Under the pieces are notes generated by a model. The model was not told where the DNA came from and did not search any database. It worked only from the letters and a program-made list of their open reading frames with translations. A DNA stretch of 64,000 nucleotides from Candidatus Aalborgicola bjergmarkensis (GTDB taxonomy: Bacteria; Pseudomonadota; Gammaproteobacteria; Burkholderiales; Burkholderiaceae_C), in NCBI GenBank assembly GCA_016708725.1, contig JADJFE010000004.1, forward strand, positions 115,840-179,839, given 5' to 3'. Position 1 is the stretch's first letter. Each line of letters begins with the position of its first letter. Positions 25,102 through 34,227 of the stretch are shown here, piece after piece. The translations under genes and the position numbers were made by a program.

Positions 25102-28100
25102 ATGACTACAATTATCGGCTCTCCATCAGATGACATTATGGTCCCGACCACCGATGGCGCTGTCTATCACGGTCTGAGTGGCAACGACACTTATGTTCTT
25201 CGCGGTAGCTTGATTTCAGCTAATGCCAAATTCACCATTATCGATACTGAAGGCACCAACAAGATTCAGTTGGCAGATGGCTTGAGCATCAAGTCCAGTT
25301 TATTTACTGCCACTGCTGTTAAATTGATTCTGAGCAACGGTGCTGAAGTCAAAATTTTGGGTGCTGATAAATTTGCCTTTGACATCGGTGTCGGCATGCC
25401 CAACCAGACTTACGCCCAATTGGCAACCACGCTGGGTGTGTCGGTACTGCCCACTGGCTCTACCCTGACACCTGGCACGCCTGACTATGTGGTGCCTAGC
25501 ACTGCTGCCGTTACTACAATTATCGGTTCTCCATCAGATGACATTATGGTCCCGACCACCGATGGCGGTATCTATTGCGGTCTGAATGGCAACGACACTT
25601 ATGTTCTTAACGGTAGCTTGATTTCAGCTAATGCCAAATTCACCATTATCGATACTGAAGGCACCAACAAGATTCAGTTGGCAGATGGCTTGAGCATCAA
25701 GTCCAGTTTATTTACTGCCACTGCTGTTAAATTGATTCTGAGCAACGGTGCTGAAGTCAAAATTTTGGGTGCTGATAAATTTGCCTTTGACATCGGTGTC
25801 GGCATGCCCAACCAGACTTACGCCCAATTGGCAACCACGCTGGGTGTGTTAGTACTGCCCACTGGCCCTACCCAGACACCTGGCACGCCTGACTATGTGG
25901 TGCCTGGCACTGCTGTCGTTACTCCCACACCGCCAGTTTTTGCTTCGGCAGCGGTAAACGGCAATAGCCTGGTTTTGACCTACACCGAGGCCAGCACGCT
26001 GGACGCGGTGAACAAGGCACCGGCTAGTGCCTTTGCGGTGCTGGTCAACGGCGTGACGGACAACATTTCAGCCGTGGCTGTGGATGCCAATGCCAAAACG
26101 GTAACCCTGACGCTGAGCACCCCGGTAACTCAGAACCAGGTGGTGACGGTTGGCTATACCGATCCAACTGCGGGCAACGACAGCAACGCCATCCAGGATG
26201 CGGCTGGAAATGACGCGACAACGCTGTCTGCACAGACCGTCACCAACAACACACCGGTTGCTGCTGACACCACACCGCCAGTTTTTGCTTCGGCGGTGGT
26301 GAACGGCAACAATCTGGTGATGACCTACACCGAGGCCAGCACGCTGGACGCGGTGAACATGGCACCCGCCAGTGCCTTTGCGGTGCTGGTCAACGGCGTG
26401 ACGGACAACATTTCAGCCGTGTCCGTGGATGCTAATGCCAAAACGGTAACCCTGACGCTGAGCACCCCGGTAACTCAGAACCAGGTGGTGACGGTTGGCT
26501 ATACCGATCCAACTGCGGGTAACGACAGCAACGCCATCCAGGATGCGGCTGGCAATGACGCGACAACGCTGTCTGCACAGACCGTCACCAACAACACACC
26601 GGTTGCTGCTGACACCACACCGCCAGTTTTTGCTTCGGCAGTGGTAAACGGCAATAATCTGGTGATGACCTACACCGAGGCCAGCACGCTGGACGCGGTG
26701 AACATGGCACCCGCCAGTGCCTTTGCGGTGCTGGTCAACGGCGTGACGGACAACATTTCAGCCGTGGCCGTGGATACTAATGCCAAAACGGTGACTCTGA
26801 CGCTGAGCACCCCGGTAACTCAGAACCAGGTGGTGACGGTTGGCTATACCGATCCAACTGCGGGTAACGACAGCAACGCCATCCAGGATGCGGCTGGCAA
26901 TGACGCGACAACGCTGTCTGCACAGACCGTCACCAACAACACACCGGTTGCTGCTGACACCACACCGCCAGTTTTTGCTTCGGCAGTGGTAAACGGCAAT
27001 AATCTGGTGATGACCTACACCGAGGCCAGCACGCTGGACGCGGTGAACATGGCACCCGCCAGTGCCTTTGCGGTGCTGGTCAACGGCGTGACGGACAACA
27101 TTTCAGCCGTGGCCGTGGACGCTAATGCCAAAACGGTAACCCTGACGCTGAGCACCCCGGTAACTCAGAACCAGGTGGTGACGGTTAGCTATACCGATCC
27201 GAGCGCTGGTAACGACAGCAACGCCATCCAGGATGCGGCTGGCAATGACGCGACAACGCTGTCTGCGCAGACCGTCACTAACAACACGCCGGTTGCTGCT
27301 GACACCACACCGCCAGTTTTTGCTTCGGCAGTGGTGAACGGCAACAATCTGGTGATGACCTACACCGAGGCCAGCACGCTGGACGCGGTGAACATGGCAC
27401 CCGCCAGTGCCTTTGCGGTGCTGGTCAACGGCGTGACGGACAACATTTCAGCCGTGGCTGTGGATGCCAATGCCAAAACGGTAACCCTGACGCTAACCAC
27501 CCCGGTAACTCAGAACCAGGTGGTGACGGTTGGCTATACCGATCCAACTGCGGGTAACGACAGCAACGCCATCCAGGATGCGGCTGGCAATGACGCGACA
27601 ACGCTGTCTGCGCAGACTGTCACCAACAACACGGTGGGCGGCGGCGGGTCGATTTCCCTGCTCACCACGGCTGTAGATCACTTGGATGGCACAACAGGTA
27701 ACGACACCTTCATGGGCACCTATAACGGTGGCGTGGCGACAGATACCTTTGGTTTTGGTGGCAGTGATTTTCTCAACGGACTCGGCGGCACGGATACGCT
27801 GAATATCGACCACCCCGTAGACGTTGCCATCACACCGCCTGATGCCCTTTGGGCCAATATCACAGGTATCGAGAAAATTGTGATTAACACCACGGGCAAT
27901 GGTGCCCAATCCATTACCACGGGTGCTGGTTTTGAATCAGCCTTCGTGGCTGGCGGTGTGGATCTGGTGATGACGACATCCGGCTCCGGTGCGATTAACG
28001 TCACCATGAGTACCTTTACCGGGGCTGCCGCTGTCTCCACGACATCCATTGCTGGCGCACAAACGATTGTGACGGGTTCGGGTGTTGCCACGGTAATCGC

Positions 28101-28890
28101 CACATCCGATGCTGGCGCACTGACCATTTACGGTTCAGGGCTAGAGACGGTGACAGCAAATACCACGGGTGCGGGTGCCCAGACCATTGGGGATAGTAGT
28201 GGCGGTGGGGAACATCTTGTCACCGTGACCGCAGCGTCCAATGACGGAGCGCAGACTATTACCAGCACCAGCACCAGTGCGGTCACGGTAAATGCCACTG
28301 CAACAGCGGCTCCGCAGACCGTTATAACGGGTACGGGCAATGATCTGGTCACGGCAACAGGTGCCGCCGGACAATCCAACACCATTATCACCAATGCTGG
28401 CAACGACACTATTGTGGCGGGTCCGGGTACGGATTTGATCGTCGGTGGTACGGGTACGGATCGCATGACCGGTGGGGGTGGCACCGATACGTTTGTGTTT
28501 GGCACGGATGGTTCGGTGATAGGTACGTCGATGGATGTCATTGCAGACTTCAATGCCGCAGGTGCCGACATTCTGGCCTTTGGTGCTATCACGGCGCTGT
28601 TATCTACTGATGCCACCGCGCTGGCGGCAGGTTTAAATGTTCAACAGTCCGCAGGGGGTTTGATTACCTTCCATGCCAGCGATAACACGTTGGCACAAAA
28701 GATCGTTGCAGTTCAAGCGGATATGGAACTGGATGCCGCCGGCTCAATTGCCATGTTTATTGACAGTGGCAACACCTATGTCTATTACGCGGGTACGGCT
28801 ACTGGCAATGCAGATGACCAGTTGATTCAGCTAACCGGTGTCACTTCGTTGGTCACGATTACGGGTGGCGGCACTACAACCATTGCCTGA
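25102..28890 (+). CDS. Large repetitive surface/S-layer-like protein with SwmB-type repeats and RTX-like C-terminus
   Basis: 1262 residues, acidic, Thr/Ala/Val-rich, Cys almost absent, no N-terminal signal. Residues 2-137 and 138-273 are a near-identical duplicated domain (TTIIGSPSDDIMVPTTDGG). Residues about 277-844 are five copies of a 115-residue repeat of SwmB/Ig-like type (LTYTEASTLDAVN, TDPTAGNDSNAIQDAAGNDA). The C-terminal part has beta-strand repeats, then glycine/Asp RTX-like nonapeptides (AGNDTIVAGPGTDLIVGGTG) and a hydrophobic end (SIAMFIDSGNTYVYYAG) as in type I-secreted S-layer proteins. Likely a calcium-binding, type I-secreted cell-surface protein. The exporter is not in the window. 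Confidence 0.88.
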   Translation: MTTIIGSPSDDIMVPTTDGAVYHGLSGNDTYVLRGSLISANAKFTIIDTEGTNKIQLADGLSIKSSLFTATAVKLILSNGAEVKILGADKFAFDIGVGMPNQTYAQLATTLGVSVLPTGSTLTPGTPDYVVPSTAAVTTIIGSPSDDIMVPTTDGGIYCGLNGNDTYVLNGSLISANAKFTIIDTEGTNKIQLADGLSIKSSLFTATAVKLILSNGAEVKILGADKFAFDIGVGMPNQTYAQLATTLGVLVLPTGPTQTPGTPDYVVPGTAVVTPTPPVFASAAVNGNSLVLTYTEASTLDAVNKAPASAFAVLVNGVTDNISAVAVDANAKTVTLTLSTPVTQNQVVTVGYTDPTAGNDSNAIQDAAGNDATTLSAQTVTNNTPVAADTTPPVFASAVVNGNNLVMTYTEASTLDAVNMAPASAFAVLVNGVTDNISAVSVDANAKTVTLTLSTPVTQNQVVTVGYTDPTAGNDSNAIQDAAGNDATTLSAQTVTNNTPVAADTTPPVFASAVVNGNNLVMTYTEASTLDAVNMAPASAFAVLVNGVTDNISAVAVDTNAKTVTLTLSTPVTQNQVVTVGYTDPTAGNDSNAIQDAAGNDATTLSAQTVTNNTPVAADTTPPVFASAVVNGNNLVMTYTEASTLDAVNMAPASAFAVLVNGVTDNISAVAVDANAKTVTLTLSTPVTQNQVVTVSYTDPSAGNDSNAIQDAAGNDATTLSAQTVTNNTPVAADTTPPVFASAVVNGNNLVMTYTEASTLDAVNMAPASAFAVLVNGVTDNISAVAVDANAKTVTLTLTTPVTQNQVVTVGYTDPTAGNDSNAIQDAAGNDATTLSAQTVTNNTVGGGGSISLLTTAVDHLDGTTGNDTFMGTYNGGVATDTFGFGGSDFLNGLGGTDTLNIDHPVDVAITPPDALWANITGIEKIVINTTGNGAQSITTGAGFESAFVAGGVDLVMTTSGSGAINVTMSTFTGAAAVSTTSIAGAQTIVTGSGVATVIATSDAGALTIYGSGLETVTANTTGAGAQTIGDSSGGGEHLVTVTAASNDGAQTITSTSTSAVTVNATATAAPQTVITGTGNDLVTATGAAGQSNTIITNAGNDTIVAGPGTDLIVGGTGTDRMTGGGGTDTFVFGTDGSVIGTSMDVIADFNAAGADILAFGAITALLSTDATALAAGLNVQQSAGGLITFHASDNTLAQKIVAVQADMELDAAGSIAMFIDSGNTYVYYAGTATGNADDQLIQLTGVTSLVTITGGGTTTIA
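25105..25920 (+). repeat. Two 408-bp direct repeats encoding the duplicated N-terminal domain
   Basis: Unit 1 starts at 25105 and unit 2 at 25513, both with ACTACAATTATCGG. They are nearly identical over the unit, with changes clustered near the start (YHGLSG versus YCGLNG) and at the end (SVLPTGSTL versus LVLPTGPTQ). Confidence 0.9.
25930..27633 (+). repeat. Five 345-bp tandem repeats encoding SwmB/Ig-like domains
   Basis: Units begin with CCGCCAGTTTTTGCTTCGGC at 25930, 26275, 26620, 26965 and 27310. The spacing is exactly 345 bp each time. Differences between units are few and mostly synonymous. Unit 4 carries VSYTDPSAGN instead of VGYTDPTAGN, and unit 5 has LTLTTPV instead of LTLSTPV. Confidence 0.95.
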
Positions 28891-29084
28891 TCAAATTGAC
28901 AGCCGTTTGGCCTCCGCAACTCATTTCACTGTCCGTGCCAGCTTGAGCAGTTGCGAGCTGAGTCGCAGATCGGAATGAGGCGTTGCAAACGAAGCATGCC
29001 CGTTCGTCAGAAATTTATCTGCATGAGATTTTCAAGCGAAAGATCACGCAATGTGGTTGCGACATCCACTGCCAACGCTCCTAT

Positions 29085-31223
29085 TCAACAGTTTAAATAA
29101 CCTGGTTTCCTTGCGGGCAGCGCAAGCCAGGCTTCCCACCCGGCAAGCTTCACATTTCCGTCAGCGCTGAGACTCCTTAGCGCCTGCTGGCGATGGTGGA
29201 AGCCATCAATGAACTTTGGTATCTGCGTGGCGAGCAGTGGCTGCGCAAAGTGGTAGCCCTGGAAGGCGTGGCAGCCGGACTGCCGCAGCAGCAGAACCTG
29301 CTGATTGCTTTCCACGCCTTCGGCAATGATCTGGATTCGCAAGTTGCGCGCCAGGCTGGCAATAGTCGCAGTAATGGCCAGATCACTGTGGCTGGTGGTA
29401 ATGTCGTCCACAAAGCTCTTGTCGATCTTGAGTTTGGTCACCGGCATGTTCTTCAGTTGCGCCATCGAGGAGTAGCCGGTGCCGAAGTCATCGATCACGA
29501 TACCAATGCCATGGTCGCGTAAGCGTTGCAACAGAGAGAAGGTCTTATCGCTGTACTGCATCAGAATGCTTTCTGTGATTTCCAGATCCAATTGGTGCGC
29601 AGCGCAGCCGGTCTCTGCAAGGATGGCCAGCACCTGCTCGACAAAATGGGGGTGTACCAACTGGCGCACGGAGACATTCACCGCCACCTTGAGCCGCTCA
29701 TGACCGTCAAGAGACCAGGCCACGATTTGCCGGCAGGCAGTGCGCAACACCCATTCGCCCAGTGGCCGGATCAGGCCGCATTCTTCGGCAACCGGGATAA
29801 ACTGGAGCGGACTGATGTAACCATGATCCGGGTGATTCCAGCGCGCCAGAGCCTCAAAGCCATCCACCGCATCGGTGTTCATGTTGATCTGCGGCTGATA
29901 ATGCACCTCGAACTGGCGCTCGGCCAGCGCAACACGCAACTGGTTTTCGAGCGAGAGCCGCAGGGCGGGCTGGCTCGCCATCTCGGGGTCGAAACGCCGC
30001 CAGGTATTTTTTCCGGCAGCTTTGGCTGCGTACATGGCGGCATCGGCAAAACGCAGCAAAGATTCCGGGTTGTCCGCGTCCTGCGGGCAAACCGCAACGC
30101 CAACGCTGCCGGTCACCACAACGTCGTGATCATCCAGACGCAGCGGTTGGCTCAAATTCTGGATCAACTTGTCAACAATCGTTTCAATTTGCTGACTATC
30201 CGACAAGTGTTCGAGAATAATGGCGAATTCATCGCCGCCGAGGCGGCAAACCACATCGCCGGCACGCAGCGAACTGGAAAGACGTTCTGCTGCAATCCGC
30301 AGCAGGTGGTCTCCGGTGTGGTGGCCGTAGGAATCGTTGACCAGCTTGAAGTTATCCAGATCAACGAACAACACCGCCATCAGCTTGCTGAGCCGGATAT
30401 TGTGCTCCACGGCAATCAACAGCCGTTCCTGGAAATAGTGGCGGTTGGGTAGACGGGTGACTGTATCGTAATGGGCGAGGCGGTCCAGCTTGCGTTGTAT
30501 GCTTTTGCGTTCGTCAAGTTCCGTGTTCAGGCTGGTGTTCTGTCGCTCCAGTACCGAAAGCATGGCATTGAAGCCTTTCGCCAACTCACCGATTTCGTCG
30601 TCACTAAAGATGCGCACACGCTGGCTGTGGTCACCATCGCGTTCGACTTTGCGCATGATGGCAGTGAGATCTTCGATGGGACGGGTGACCAACCTGCTCA
30701 TGTGCCGGAACATGATGAATGCGACCAGCAGGATCAGGCCGCCGATGGCGATGCTCATGCCGACCACCAACACCATCTTCCGGTTGATTTGTTCCAGACT
30801 GGCAACGACGACCAGCCGGGCCGGAGTTTTGCCTGGGAATGTAATATCCTGCACAACACCATGCGTATTCACGGTAATGAATTCACCCTGCAGCGGAAAT
30901 TGCTGCAGACTGTCAATATCTGTGTCGGTGTCGGGGCTGTATTTTGCAAAATACTTGCCATCAGCCATGACTACCGCAGCCATGCGCACGTCTGGATAGT
31001 GTTGCAGGGCTTTTAATGTCTGCTGGGCAAAGGCGACATCACGGAAGGCCACGGGGGATTCGAGATTCCCAGCCATCGCAACCGCCTGGGTGTTGAGGTT
31101 ATCGTGCGCGATTGCGCGAACGTGGTTGTAAAAATACAGCAGTGAAATCAGACCCGTGCAGAAGAGTACCGAAACTGCAACGATCAGATAAATGCGGGTG
31201 AGTTTGGTAGTGATGGTACGCAT
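29085..31223 (-). CDS. Membrane-bound GGDEF-EAL protein with HAMP and periplasmic sensor domain
   Basis: 712 residues. Membrane helix 1 (about 10-32), a periplasmic CHASE8-like domain to about 150, helix 2 (VLVVGMSIAIGGLILLVAFI), HAMP (about 175-230), GGDEF domain with intact GGDEF near residue 328 preceded by an RAGD I-site, then an EAL domain with EALARW near 456, VNVSVRQL, EITES, IDDFGTGYSS, LKIDKSFV and AEGVES. All catalytic residues of both domains appear present. The protein could both make and degrade c-di-GMP, with direction set by an extracytoplasmic signal. Monocistronic. Confidence 0.93.
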   Translation of the reverse strand: MRTITTKLTRIYLIVAVSVLFCTGLISLLYFYNHVRAIAHDNLNTQAVAMAGNLESPVAFRDVAFAQQTLKALQHYPDVRMAAVVMADGKYFAKYSPDTDTDIDSLQQFPLQGEFITVNTHGVVQDITFPGKTPARLVVVASLEQINRKMVLVVGMSIAIGGLILLVAFIMFRHMSRLVTRPIEDLTAIMRKVERDGDHSQRVRIFSDDEIGELAKGFNAMLSVLERQNTSLNTELDERKSIQRKLDRLAHYDTVTRLPNRHYFQERLLIAVEHNIRLSKLMAVLFVDLDNFKLVNDSYGHHTGDHLLRIAAERLSSSLRAGDVVCRLGGDEFAIILEHLSDSQQIETIVDKLIQNLSQPLRLDDHDVVVTGSVGVAVCPQDADNPESLLRFADAAMYAAKAAGKNTWRRFDPEMASQPALRLSLENQLRVALAERQFEVHYQPQINMNTDAVDGFEALARWNHPDHGYISPLQFIPVAEECGLIRPLGEWVLRTACRQIVAWSLDGHERLKVAVNVSVRQLVHPHFVEQVLAILAETGCAAHQLDLEITESILMQYSDKTFSLLQRLRDHGIGIVIDDFGTGYSSMAQLKNMPVTKLKIDKSFVDDITTSHSDLAITATIASLARNLRIQIIAEGVESNQQVLLLRQSGCHAFQGYHFAQPLLATQIPKFIDGFHHRQQALRSLSADGNVKLAGWEAWLALPARKPGYLNC

Positions 31224-31309
31224 GGTCTGTGACGTGGTTCAAACGTAGGTAACACTTGAATCATGGTCCCTTAGTAAGCCGTTCCTAAAAACATGGCCTT
31301 TTATTCCCT

Positions 31310-32957
31310 TTAGAAGGGGACATCCGGCCAGACGTTCCCCGAACAGTTTTGGGAACGATTCGCGCCACGGGATCGCGCCGTGGAATTCCAGATAGGACAC
31401 ACTCCCGGACTTGCGAGCGGGAGAGGTGGCGGGGCGGTTTTATGCGCTCCACACCGGAAATGCGCTACATGCGCCGCTTTGAGACATGTCCGAACCTTTG
31501 ACCAGAACGACCACACATGCTTCGCCCGATTCCTTGCAGGTAGGGTGAAGGTGACGTGGCCGCCGTTGCGTGTTGGCACAAGGCCCACCTGCACGGTCGA
31601 ACGTTCGGACAATCCCAATCCTCTACGGGCGACAAGCGTAAGCCGCGCCCTGATGTACTGAAATGCCTTTTGCCTGGGCGTAATTGACCGCCCCGATTAC
31701 CGACGTATACGCCGGATTCACTTCGATAACTTCAACGCCAGCACGGAATGCCGCCGCCTTGATGCTTGATACGACCTTGTTGCAGGCGAATGACGAAATC
31801 ATGCGGGCTTGCTTGGGATGCGTAGTTTCCAGTTCGGCCTTCTTCTTCTGGAAGTTGAGCGCTTCCAGCACAATCGGCTTACCCGCAGTCTGTGCCTGCG
31901 CTGCAAGGGATACCGCCGCATCCCCAATGAGCGCCTTGGTTTGATCTTGTGTCTTTCCGTAGGTAATCAGACCAATGCGTCGCGTGCCGATCAGGTTGCC
32001 AAACCGATCTGTTTCAGCCACGGCCAGATGGTCGGCATTGACATCAACGCCAATGGCCCCAAGTTCTCGCCGGGATACCTGCTTGACTGGCCTTGCTTCG
32101 ACACTGACGAAGATACGCCAACCTTTGTCGTCGCGCACGAAGCGATAACTCAGCGCCGTCCCGATCCGTTTGACGGTTGGCTTGCCGTCCTTGGTTTGCG
32201 TGTGGATACGCTGACTGGTGCCCAGCGCTGCGATGATTTGCGCATGTCCATAGACGAAGCGAATGCCGGTAATGTCCAGATACTTGCCGCTTTGCGCCAT
32301 CGCGTTTGGCAGACGCAGTTGCAGACTCAAAGTGCCGTCTTGCGCTAGTGTTGCCTGACAACTTTGGCATCCTGCCGTTTCATCCTGACTGCCAAGGACA
32401 AAGAACTGACTTGACCGCTCCCGCTGCCAGTCGGCCTTCCATTCGCCATGATCGGCATAGCCATTGGCTACAAGGTCGAACTGCGCATGAAACAGTTTTT
32501 TGCTACCAAAGCAAAGGCGCACGGCTCCCGTTTCCTGATCGGCTTTCAGTGCCACAAGCCGGTCGTGCAAGTTCTTCAAGCGTCTTTTTTTCTGGTGCAG
32601 CTTATTGGAACCCGGTGCTTTATTTTCCAGTTTGGCAACGACCTTTTCCGCTTTGCGTATGCGCTTTTCGGCCTCGGCAATCAGTTCTGGGCGGCGTTCC
32701 TTGATCGAGTCGATCTTGCCTTCGAGTCCCACACGCATCGCGTTGAATTGGCGTGCAGTTATATCGAACTTTGGCAAAAACTCCCGCTTGAGGTCGTTGA
32801 GCGAGTCGCCAGCCTGGATCGCCGCGAACAGACTGCGCTCGGCCTGTCCATACAAATCGGCGTAAGCATCCAGAATCGCCGCCTGTTCTGGCGTCAGGTC
32901 AGGGCGCGTCTGGTAGGTGCGGACTTGGGGTTTTGCCAATATGGGGCGCTCACTCAT
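31310..32957 (-). pseudogene. tnpB: tnpB (IS607-associated, RNA-guided nuclease family), frameshifted near its 3' end
   Basis: The main frame runs from the ATG at 32957 (MSERPILAKPQV) to a stop at 31623. The protein has a RuvC-type Asp in GVDVNADH and a Glu in IVLEALNF. At the end the frame reads HQGAAYACRP and stops. Shifting by one base at about 31626-31645 restores ARRGLGLSERSTVQVG and PTRNGGHVTFTLPARNRAKH, which is the expected continuation, ending at 31310. A single extra base therefore truncates the protein by about 110 residues. The usual third acidic residue and zinc finger of TnpB nucleases are not visible, so this may be a TnpB-related lineage with reduced activity even before the frameshift. 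Confidence 0.8.
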
Positions 32958-33522
32958 GCGTCGCCTCTTGCATAGCATCTAGCGCTTTCTGCGCCCGGTT
33001 TTTAGCTGAGCGCTCGCCGTACAGTCTGGTACACATCGAAACAATGACCTCGTGCAAGTCGCGCACAATGTCATCGGTCATCTCGTCAGGTTCCATGACA
33101 ATGAGCCTGCGCCCATGGGCAACCAAGGCGGCTTCAACATATTCGAAACCGAAACGCATAAGTCGCTCGCGATGTTCCACCACAATCGCGCTAACCTGTG
33201 GATTTGACAGCAATTTCAGCATGTTACGTCGATGACCGTTCAGACCAGAACCAACCTCGCGCACCGATTCAACCACAAGCAGTCGCTGCTCAGCCGCGTA
33301 TTGCGACAACCGGGCAAGTTGCCGATCCAGATCGGCTTTCTGGTCGGCACTGGACACCCGTGCATAAAGCGCAACACCTTGCGGCTTGGCCTCAGCTGGA
33401 TGAACAATGATCGTTCCAGTGGGAAGTTGTTCAGCACGCAGCGGCAACTGACCAGCATGAAACATCTTCCATGCACCTTTGTAGGTGAGACCCTGCTGTT
33501 TTGCCCACTCGCTTAACTTCAT
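32950..33522 (-). CDS. tnpA: IS607-family serine recombinase (transposase TnpA)
   Basis: 190 residues. An N-terminal MerR-like helix-turn-helix (about 1-45: MKLSEWAKQQGLTYKGAWKM) is followed by a small serine-recombinase catalytic domain with ALYARVSSADQKADLDRQLA; the Ser in ARVSS is the nucleophile. Conserved MLKLLSNPQVSAIVVEHRERL and RFGFEYVEAAL follow. It ends by overlapping the tnpB start, so the two are translationally coupled. Length is typical (about 190-220). It looks intact, although its tnpB partner is broken. Confidence 0.93.
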   Translation of the reverse strand: MKLSEWAKQQGLTYKGAWKMFHAGQLPLRAEQLPTGTIIVHPAEAKPQGVALYARVSSADQKADLDRQLARLSQYAAEQRLLVVESVREVGSGLNGHRRNMLKLLSNPQVSAIVVEHRERLMRFGFEYVEAALVAHGRRLIVMEPDEMTDDIVRDLHEVIVSMCTRLYGERSAKNRAQKALDAMQEATHE

Positions 33523-33596
33523 TTAAATATTATGCCATTTAATAGCATCAAATGCAATATATTATTCAGCTGCTGGGAACCCCCACGAATTCTGGA

Positions 33597-33992
33597 TCAC
33601 TCCACCGGCGTGGTCGTCACGGTTTCGCGCAGCAAGCCGCCCCCCTCAACGCTGCCTTTCACGTGCGTGGGGTTGCGCACGAGTGCCTCGCAGTCCGAAC
33701 GCTCATCCCCCTGGAACACTTCGCATCGCCGGATCGCATTGTGTGCATACTCACCCGGTGCATCGTTTAGTCCACCCCGTTTGGCCTCCGCAAAGGCGTT
33801 GCGTGCCTCCGTGCGGCATACGCTGATATGTTGACTGGACTGCCCGCTGGAACAAAACGCCATGTCCGCACGGTAGCGCGCCTGCGCTTCCGCGATGGCC
33901 GACGATGAACCCGCCTGCGCAACACCCATGGTGGATGCCATGGCGAACGGGATGCACAGGAGGAGGAAACCGGGAGAATAAATCGTAGTCAT
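33597..33992 (-). CDS. Small exported Cys-containing protein, function unknown
   Basis: 131 residues from the ATG at 33992 with AAGGAC upstream; the frame extends to 34103, but this start gives a signal peptide (FLLLCIPFAMASTMGVAQA). Four Cys in the mature part (AFCSS, SVCRTEA, IRRCEVF, SDCEALV) suggest two disulfides. The end has a GSVEGGGLLRET motif that I recognise from small secreted proteins of Burkholderiales without a function. The shared upstream element lies 48-67 bp before the start, on the same strand. Confidence 0.72.
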   Translation of the reverse strand: MTTIYSPGFLLLCIPFAMASTMGVAQAGSSSAIAEAQARYRADMAFCSSGQSSQHISVCRTEARNAFAEAKRGGLNDAPGEYAHNAIRRCEVFQGDERSDCEALVRNPTHVKGSVEGGGLLRETVTTTPVE

Positions 33993-34039
33993 GGTGGCGT
34001 CCTTGGTTGAATGCCATAGGCTAGGGCCAGAACTTCCTG

Positions 34040-34059
34040 CCGTATGTACGTTTGCACAC
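34040..34059 (-). promoter_or_regulatory. Shared upstream element (GTGTGCAAACGTACATACGG on the minus strand)
   Basis: Fits the consensus GTGYGCMARCGYACRKACGG closely. It is oriented towards the small Cys protein gene at 33992. Confidence 0.45.
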
Positions 34060-34113
34060 CTTGACCGAGTGGGGGATAAAAATGCCTGGATAGCGTCAAT
34101 CATCTTGGCCGGT

Positions 34114-34133
34114 GTGTGCGTTGCCGTACCGAC
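34114..34133 (+). promoter_or_regulatory. Shared upstream element before the CbpA gene
   Basis: GTGTGCGTTGCCGTACCGAC, 95 bp before the start codon. It differs by one base from the element before the DUF4214 gene at 23768. Confidence 0.5.
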
Positions 34134-34227
34134 CTATCACCGCACCAACGGTGACAGTAATGCTCCAATCCATTCAATCCATTCAATCTATCCAATCTGA
34201 GCACCTGATCATGCGATTGCACAAGCC

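Larger units (their letters stand above)
31310..33522 (-). mobile_element. IS607-type element (serine recombinase tnpA plus tnpB)
   Basis: tnpA and tnpB lie head to tail and overlap by 8 bp (ATGAGTGA). Exact element ends are not defined by the genes; IS607 elements make no target duplication and have no terminal inverted repeats. The AT-rich stretch 33523-33570 and the region 31224-31320 are the likely ends. An imperfect hairpin around the restored tnpB stop (TTCCCTTTAGAAGGGGA, plus strand) lies near the right end, where guide (omega) RNAs of tnpB elements are normally encoded. Confidence 0.75.
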
